Source: Desulfobacteraceae bacterium
GTDB taxonomy: Bacteria; Desulfobacterota; Desulfobacteria; Desulfobacterales; SURF-15
Assembly (NCBI GenBank): GCA_003599475.1
Contig: QZKK01000014.1
Coordinates: forward strand, 1-10,501
Length of the DNA: 10,501 nucleotides
Reading direction: 5' to 3'
How positions within the stretch are numbered: the stretch's first letter is position 1; each line of letters opens with the position of its first letter. A program made the translations under genes and the position numbers. The notes under the pieces are model-generated. The model saw only the letters and a program-made list of their open reading frames with translations, made no database searches and was not told the DNA's origin. This document shows positions 6,380-10,501 of the stretch, piece by piece.

Positions 6380-7984
6380 TCATTCCGCCCCCGATCTTTC
6401 TGAATTGATTCTCGGTAGAAAAACCGAGAAGGTGCTCCCCACGTTTACATCGCTTTTTACCGAAATCCTGCCCCGATGCTTTTGGATGATGCTGTAGCTC
6501 ACCGTCAGCCCGAGTCCGGTGCCTTTCCCCACCTCCTTGGTCGTATAAAAGGGATCGAAGATCTGAGAAACCTGAGAGGCGGGAATCCCTACTCCGGTGT
6601 CGATGACGTCGACCCGCACGGAACCATCATCGACGCTGCAGCCAAGAAGTGTAAGCCTTCCGCCTCCTTCCATGGCCTGGATGCTGTTGAGCATCAGATT
6701 GACAAAGACTTGCTGCAGTTGCACAAAGTCTCCCTGGATCTGCGGCAAGGTTTCCGGAACATCCATTGCGAGGTCGATGCCTTGGGTGTCCATCTCGTTT
6801 TTTATCAACCGGACCGTAGCATTCAAAAGCTCCGGAACGGATATGGGGACAAAGCTTGGCTTTTCCATCCGAGTGAAATCCAGCAGATTTTTTACGGTGG
6901 AGCTGCACCTTTCCGTCTGGACCTCGATATCCTTCAGTAATTTCCGGATGCTTTGAAGTTGCATGGATTCCAGATCGTCCTGCAGGGATTCGATTGTAAT
7001 CGTAATATTATTCAGGGGGTTGTTCAGCTCATGGGCAATACCGGCGGTTAGATTTCCGATGGCGGCCATTTTCCGTGACTGCAGGAGCTGCTCCTGGTGG
7101 TTTTTCAACTCGTCCAGCATCCGGTTAAAGCTCATAGCGAGATCGGAAAATTCATCCTTGTACCTCCGGGCCGGGAGGATGGGAGACAGATCGCCCCGGG
7201 CAATCCGCTGCGTATACCCGACAAACCGCGTCAAGGGATGCAGTATCTGATGGGTGAAAAAATAAGCGAGATAGATCATCAGGAGAAAGAAAATCACGAT
7301 GAAGATCACTAGGGTTCTGCCGTATAGAGTAAAGATCCGGTCGATCGCACTCCGCTCCCGGTCGGTCAGACGCTTTGCGATGGCGTTCAACTCGGCGCCG
7401 TGACCACGCAAATCCGCCTCGACCATCCGTTTTCCGGAAAAGTCCACCCCCTCTGATTCCAGTTTTTTCATCAGGCTGTGCAGAAGTTCTTCATATCGGA
7501 TCAGATGATCGATAAAGGCTTCGTAGGATCCTGATCCGATAATGTCTTTGACATTATCGGCATTTTCTTCGAACATGGTTCGCGCCACCTGGATATGTTC
7601 CAACGCATCGTTCAAATTGGTGCCATAGAGGAAGAAATTCTTTTCAAATCGTCTAGCCCCTTGAATTTCGAATCGCAAATTATCGGCGGCTTCAAGGAAA
7701 ATCATCTTGCCCCGAATTCCTCGGATCAGAGTCAAAGAGAATAAGATGACGGCGACACTCAGGACAAAAACGAGGAAAAGACCGAAGAATATACGGATTC
7801 GAACGCTGATGTTGGGCCGTTCCTGCAGGGCCCTCTGTGCCCTCTCCGAGAGGGTCTCTTTTGGCGCAAGTACTCCCGGTTCCCGGTTATTTTGATGATC
7901 GTTCAAAGCGGCCCCTGCCGGCAGCAAGGTCTGCAGAGGTTTTTTTGATATTGAGAACCGTCTCCTGTTGCGCGAAGAAATCAA
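6380..7984 (-). CDS. Membrane sensor histidine kinase (HAMP-HisKA-HATPase)
   Basis: This 534-residue inner-membrane kinase is the first gene of the operon. It has a basic, probably cytoplasmic N-terminal stretch of about 60 residues, TM1 at 65-87, and an extracytoplasmic helical sensor at about 88-222 with ARRFEKNFFLYGTN at 110-123, typical of four-helix-bundle (HBM/4HB-like) sensors. TM2 is at 223-244 and HAMP at about 246-298. HisKA follows, with the phospho-accepting histidine H318 in GIAHELNNPL, and HATPase_c has an N box (VNLMLNSIQAM, 428-438), G1 DTGVGIP (462-468), F box FDPFYTTK (476-483) and G2 GKGTGLGL (486-493). All catalytic motifs are intact. The start is uncertain: no ATG or GTG precedes TM1 in frame. 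TTG at 7984 follows a G-run; TTG at 7906 (residue 27) follows AGGGG at good spacing and gives a more usual N-terminus. No receiver is fused, so the receivers encoded downstream are likely phosphorylation partners. The sensed ligand is unknown. Confidence 0.95.
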   Translation of the reverse strand: MISSRNRRRFSISKKPLQTLLPAGAALNDHQNNREPGVLAPKETLSERAQRALQERPNISVRIRIFFGLFLVFVLSVAVILFSLTLIRGIRGKMIFLEAADNLRFEIQGARRFEKNFFLYGTNLNDALEHIQVARTMFEENADNVKDIIGSGSYEAFIDHLIRYEELLHSLMKKLESEGVDFSGKRMVEADLRGHGAELNAIAKRLTDRERSAIDRIFTLYGRTLVIFIVIFFLLMIYLAYFFTHQILHPLTRFVGYTQRIARGDLSPILPARRYKDEFSDLAMSFNRMLDELKNHQEQLLQSRKMAAIGNLTAGIAHELNNPLNNITITIESLQDDLESMQLQSIRKLLKDIEVQTERCSSTVKNLLDFTRMEKPSFVPISVPELLNATVRLIKNEMDTQGIDLAMDVPETLPQIQGDFVQLQQVFVNLMLNSIQAMEGGGRLTLLGCSVDDGSVRVDVIDTGVGIPASQVSQIFDPFYTTKEVGKGTGLGLTVSYSIIQKHRGRISVKSDVNVGSTFSVFLPRINSERSGAE

Positions 7985-8095
7985 AGCAGCCCCCCGACTG
8001 CGGAAGGAATCGACCGGTTGAGCTCACGCGGTTTCTTCTTTAAATCACCGGTCTCTCATGAGGCCTGACATGATGGCCTTTACTTCAACGGAACC

Positions 8096-8124
8096 TATAT
8101 AACCCCTGGATAAAAAATTATCAA
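8096..8124 (-). promoter_or_regulatory. Candidate sigma70 promoter for the kinase operon
   Basis: On the minus strand TTGATA (8124-8119) and TATATA (8101-8096) are separated by exactly 17 bases. The -35 matches five of six consensus positions and the -10 four of six. The spacer contains an A/T run. Transcription would start near 8089, giving a leader of about 105 bases before the TTG at 7984. It is the best such pair I found in the gap, in the right place for the operon's first gene. Not tested experimentally. Confidence 0.55.
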
Positions 8125-8158
8125 GAAATGAAATACGTTGGGATTACTGCGAATCCTG

Positions 8159-8178
8159 CCCGCAGATGGATGTGCGGG
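8159..8178. other. GC-rich hairpin, possible termination or processing site
   Basis: CCCGCA at 8159-8164 pairs perfectly with TGCGGG at 8173-8178 around an eight-base loop. It lies between the CBS stop and the candidate kinase promoter, where a terminator would be expected, but no U-tract follows on either strand. It might help a Rho-dependent end or be chance. Confidence 0.3.
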
Positions 8179-8295
8179 ATACCTGGAAAAATGAGAGGAA
8201 ACGGACAGGTGCAGCGGGCGCAGAAACCATGATATGCGTGAGGCTGACGAGACCGTCGAACCGGTCTTCTGTTCGGACCGCCCGGGGGCTCGTGA

Positions 8296-8859
8296 TCAGC
8301 AAGTGCTCGGGGTGCGGTTCAGGATATCGGAAACGGCAAGGAAAAGGTCCGTATCCCGGAGGACCCCCACCAGCTTTTCGCCCTCGTATACGGGAAGTAC
8401 GGTGATTTTATTTCGATAGATCTCTTTGAGCGCTTCCATCAGGCTTGAATCCGCCTGAATCGTCCCCCTGATCCTGAGCATGACATCACGCACTTTGACT
8501 TCTGCGTTTTTCACGACGCGGGCGTTGAACCCTAGTCTGGCTTCGTCGAACTCGGAAGCATCGGCCTGCGCAAACGCCATCGAGACGCCCAGTGCTTCAA
8601 GTTTTGCGGTTAGCCCTCCGGCGATTTCAGGAATCAGTGTTTTCAGGAAAGAACGAAAATCCAAAATCCCGGCAAGGCGCCCCTTTTCATCCAGCACCAG
8701 GATGGTGCGAGGCCCCGTTTCGGCGCACATCCCGCCGTCCAGCCGGCAATAGGATGTCCGCAATGAAAGTGCGGCCTCTTTCAAGCTGGCATCCAGGGGC
8801 ACGGTGGAATAGTTTTTGATGGGGATCATCCGATCCCTGACTTTCTCCTCGAATAACAT
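8296..8859 (-). CDS. Tandem CBS-domain protein
   Basis: This soluble 187-residue protein has two CBS domains, which generally pair up to bind adenine nucleotides (AMP, ATP, SAM) and act as energy or ligand sensors. The first spans roughly residues 8-75 (VRDRMIPIK, then VPLDASLKEAALSL, then LVLDEKGRLAGILDFRSFL). The second, more canonical, spans about 122-180 (VKVRDVMLRI, then ADSSLMEALKEIYRNKITVL, then KLVGVLRDTDLF). A linker of about 45 residues separates them, rich in alanine and acidic residues. The start has a strong AGGAGG site about six bases before the ATG. There is no fused enzyme, channel or DNA-binding domain, so it would act on a partner, perhaps the adjacent permease or small membrane protein, or in trans on the kinase operon downstream. 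The first domain carries an insert with two cysteines and a glycine pair (about 38-50). The partner and ligand are unknown. Confidence 0.92.
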   Translation of the reverse strand: MLFEEKVRDRMIPIKNYSTVPLDASLKEAALSLRTSYCRLDGGMCAETGPRTILVLDEKGRLAGILDFRSFLKTLIPEIAGGLTAKLEALGVSMAFAQADASEFDEARLGFNARVVKNAEVKVRDVMLRIRGTIQADSSLMEALKEIYRNKITVLPVYEGEKLVGVLRDTDLFLAVSDILNRTPSTC

Positions 8860-8902
8860 GAGGCTCCTCCTGTCCGGCGGGGGTTTGTCCGGGACGGAAA
8901 AC

Positions 8903-9328
8903 TCAATGTCCGACAGTGATCATCCCGCTTGCGGCTAAGGACAGGATAATCACTTCCAGCAGCGCGAGCAATGCGTAGATCCTGTCTCTGTTTTTCAACA
9001 GCACCGGGATGATCGCGAGATAACAGAGGATCGTAACCCCGCCCAGGATCGCAATGCCGATAAAGTTGATGAAATCGCCGTAGCCGATCATTCCGAGCCA
9101 GGCCCAGCCGTTGGGGATTCCGGCATTTCGAAGATAGTCATCGACATTCATGGACCAGTATCGGGAAATTTTCTCAAGCGGCACATAGGGATCCAGGATT
9201 CCAAAGGAATAGATGCAGAAGGTGACCAAAAGGGAAAGCAATCCGATGATCATTCCCGGCTCCAGAATGCGGGCATAGCGCATCTGCTCGGGTGTCGCCG
9301 TCAATCCGGGCTCCGACTTCTCGGTCAT
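8903..9328 (-). CDS. Small three-helix membrane protein, permease partner (unknown function)
   Basis: This 141-residue protein is not assigned to a family with confidence. I chose the ATG at 9328 because AGGAG lies nine bases upstream. A TTG nine codons further out (9355) keeps the frame open but has no comparable site. Hydrophobic segments at about 22-44, 86-110 and 116-139 suggest three transmembrane helices, with a soluble stretch between the first two (about 45-80, rich in aromatic residues, including YWSMNVDDYLRNAG). The C-terminal pattern of IPVLL, a short charged NRDR turn and a final hydrophobic helix recalls DUF1634 proteins, which are often encoded beside TauE/SafE permeases. I see that only as a resemblance. 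Its place directly after one permease and 43 bases before the CBS gene suggests an accessory subunit or a regulator of transport. Confidence 0.85.
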   Translation of the reverse strand: MTEKSEPGLTATPEQMRYARILEPGMIIGLLSLLVTFCIYSFGILDPYVPLEKISRYWSMNVDDYLRNAGIPNGWAWLGMIGYGDFINFIGIAILGGVTILCYLAIIPVLLKNRDRIYALLALLEVIILSLAASGMITVGH

Positions 9329-9380
9329 ATCGATTTTCTCCTGATGATCCGCCAATGAATGGTAACCGGCTTAGCCACAA

Positions 9381-9463
9381 AGCCACTAAGACCCCAAGGC
9401 ATCCAATTTTTTTAATGGGTTTAACTTCATAATCCTTCTTCGTGCCTTCGTGTCTTAGTGGCT
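9381..9463. repeat. Long imperfect inverted repeat, CCACTAAGA type
   Basis: The arm at 9381-9401 begins AGCCACTAAGAC and pairs with 9443-9463: the outer 12 bases are perfect and 19 of 21 positions pair overall. The 41-base loop is AT-rich. Each arm is itself built of degenerate 8-9 base units (CCACAAAG, CCACTAAG, ACCCCAAGG on the left; CACGAAGG-like units in the complement of the right). The element starts 15 bases after the permease stop codon and lies inside the presumed transcript. No T-tract follows on the minus strand, so it is not a standard terminator. It resembles dispersed short-period intergenic repeats I associate with deltaproteobacterial and other environmental genomes; that recognition is from memory and untested. 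Confidence 0.75.
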
Positions 9464-9477
9464 GAACGTCATTTGGA

Positions 9478-10431
9478 TCAAATCCCCAGACCTTTCATGA
9501 GCGCCCGGATACCGGCAAAAGCAAGAATGCCGATCACCATCCATCGAATGAAAGTCGGTTTCGCGATTTTCAACAGATGGACTCCGACAAATGAGCCCAG
9601 CATGATGCCTACGATGGAAGGAACGACCATCATCGGAATCACGCAGCCACTGTTCAGATAGATCCAGGCTGCCGAGGTATCGGTAATGGATAGCAGGAAT
9701 TTGCTCGTGGCCACGCTGATCTTAAGCGGCGCCCCCATGATCAGGTTGAGCACCGGAACGTTTGCCCATCCGGCACCCAGACCGAACATTCCCGCCATGA
9801 CCCCGATGATGATAAAAAGAGAAAGGCCGAGCGGAGTCCGGTGGATTTTCCAGTCGACCAACTGACCGGTGCTCCCCTCCTGGTAGCAGCCGTATATCCG
9901 AAGCACCGAAGAAAGGCGATCTGCCTGCCGGACATCGGGAAGAGCCGATTTTCTGGCCGAAATCATCAGGATGCAGATGCCGATGATCGTAAGACCGAGG
10001 CTGATCTGGATGATATGGGTGGGGAGGGCAAGCCCGAGCATGGCGCCTGCGATGGCGCAGGTTGAGGCGATCAGAGCCACCGGAATCGACAGCCTCAGGC
10101 TGGCAAGATTCATCTTGAGAAGACCCGGTCCTGCGGCGAGCGCACCGGATAAGGCCACAAGAAGTCCGGTGCCGCGGACAAAATCGAGATGGAAGGGGAA
10201 AAATCCGCTGATGATCGGCACAAAGAGCACGCCGCCGCCGACACCGCCTAAAACCGCAAAAATGCCCATCACAAAGGTAACCACAAGAAGCAGAAGCGGC
10301 CACAGCCACCAGGGGCCGCCGTCTGCAGGGACGGCTTCCTGAGCGGCTTCTGCCCATCCGGAGGATGGAAAAAGGAGGATTCCTAAAAGACAGAATGAAA
10401 CCAGGAACCGAAAATCTCTACGCTCTCGCAT
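9478..10431 (-). CDS. TauE/SafE-family permease with signal peptide
   Basis: This 317-residue integral membrane protein probably moves a small anion, as in the sulfite/sulfoacetate exporter TauE/SafE family (Pfam TauE). The ATG has an AGGAGG site about five bases upstream. Residues 1-28 look like a cleavable signal peptide (RRDFR, a hydrophobic core, then SSGWAEAA), which is unusual because most family members start directly with a membrane helix. The family's duplicated half-motifs are visible: a glycine-rich LGGVGGGVLFVP at 61-72 and a diverged GMFGLGAGWANVP at 214-226. Each opens a block of three to four hydrophobic helices, and a polar loop (about 160-198) separates the halves. It is followed by a small membrane protein and a CBS protein. 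The family is clear, the substrate is not; sulfite, sulfonate and other organic anions are all possible. It differs from the second permease in this window (6295-5354) in both half-motifs and in the signal peptide, so a recent duplication is unlikely. Confidence 0.9.
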   Translation of the reverse strand: MRERRDFRFLVSFCLLGILLFPSSGWAEAAQEAVPADGGPWWLWPLLLLVVTFVMGIFAVLGGVGGGVLFVPIISGFFPFHLDFVRGTGLLVALSGALAAGPGLLKMNLASLRLSIPVALIASTCAIAGAMLGLALPTHIIQISLGLTIIGICILMISARKSALPDVRQADRLSSVLRIYGCYQEGSTGQLVDWKIHRTPLGLSLFIIIGVMAGMFGLGAGWANVPVLNLIMGAPLKISVATSKFLLSITDTSAAWIYLNSGCVIPMMVVPSIVGIMLGSFVGVHLLKIAKPTFIRWMVIGILAFAGIRALMKGLGI

Positions 10432-10501
10432 CTGATCCTCCTAACCGCGCCTGCTGACCGGGGAGCCTCCGAACGAATCCAAAAAGGAATGATCAAATGG
10501 G
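10432..10501. other. Upstream edge, leader of the first permease
   Basis: These 70 bases precede the permease at 10431. They hold its ribosome binding site (AGGAGG on the minus strand, about five bases before the ATG) and a TAG at 10443-10441, in frame with and 9 bases before the ATG, which rules out a longer N-terminus. The minus-strand frame ending at that TAG is open to the window edge, so it could be the tail of an upstream gene, but 19 codons are too few to decide. I see no convincing promoter. Confidence 0.5.

Larger units (their letters stand above)
7985..8295. other. Intergenic region between CBS gene and kinase operon
   Basis: This 311-bp gap holds no gene I can support. Reading in the direction of transcription, it has a weak hairpin at 8250-8267 (AGACCG / CGGTCT), a GC-rich hairpin at 8159-8178, a sigma70-like promoter at 8124-8096, and a leader of about 105 bases with a small hairpin (8061-8079) and a nine-codon mini-ORF (8071-8045). 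Neither larger hairpin is followed by a T-run, so no intrinsic terminator for the CBS gene is evident. Confidence 0.6.

Noticed and set aside
8250..8267. Intrinsic terminator after the CBS gene
   Set aside because: The AGACCG/CGGTCT stem is short and has no T-tract after it on the minus strand.
8166..8405. Small plus-strand gene in the gap before the kinase
   Set aside because: It overlaps the end of the CBS gene, has an arginine-rich composition typical of antisense frames, and has no convincing ribosome binding site.
9381..9463. Insertion sequence ends or intrinsic terminator
   Set aside because: No transposase lies between the arms (41-base loop), no target duplication is evident, and no U-run follows the stem.
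9722..10357. 211-codon minus-strand frame, rich in Arg and Cys
   Set aside because: It is a frame-shifted shadow of the permease at 9478-10431, with no membrane helices or family motifs.

Overview
The window looks like a chromosomal piece of a sulfur-cycling or otherwise anaerobic deltaproteobacterium (Desulfobacterota). This is inferred from three things: the moderately GC-rich base composition, the combination of TauE/SafE-type permeases with several receiver-only response regulators, and the style of the degenerate intergenic repeats. No marker gene fixes the genus. All ten supported genes lie on the minus strand, so the text follows transcription from high to low coordinates.

Layout, right to left. 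A TauE/SafE-like permease with a signal peptide (10431-9478) is followed by a spacer holding a long imperfect inverted repeat of the 'CCACTAAGA' type. Then come a small three-helix membrane protein (9328-8903) and a two-CBS-domain protein (8859-8296). A 311-bp gap follows, with a good sigma70-type promoter (8124-8096). It leads into a tightly spaced operon: a membrane sensor histidine kinase (7984-6380), a second TauE/SafE permease (6295-5354), a TIGR02186/Alph_Pro_TM-type membrane-anchored periplasmic protein (5350-4541), a large PEP-synthase-like protein with ATP-grasp and phosphohistidine domains but no PEP barrel (4502-1944), and two closely related receiver-only response regulators (1893-1516 and 1463-1065). 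After a 350-bp gap carrying a near-consensus sigma54 promoter, a candidate upstream palindrome and a foldable leader, a third receiver-only protein follows (714-259). The last 258 bp hold three short-period degenerate tandem repeats.

How the parts may work together (inference). The histidine kinase would sense an envelope or ligand signal and phosphorylate one or more of the three single-domain receivers. None of these has a DNA-binding or enzymatic output domain, so they probably act by protein-protein contact or in a phosphorelay. The permease plus TIGR02186 pair is a known genomic pairing and suggests export or import of a small sulfur-containing or organic anion. The dikinase-like protein keeps the residues for ATP use and phosphohistidine formation but replaces the PEP/pyruvate barrel with another conserved-looking domain, so it may phosphorylate a different acceptor or act in regulation. 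The window is therefore a candidate transport-coupled signalling locus with an uncharacterised dikinase-like enzyme at its centre. A second transport module (permease, small membrane protein, CBS protein) lies just upstream.
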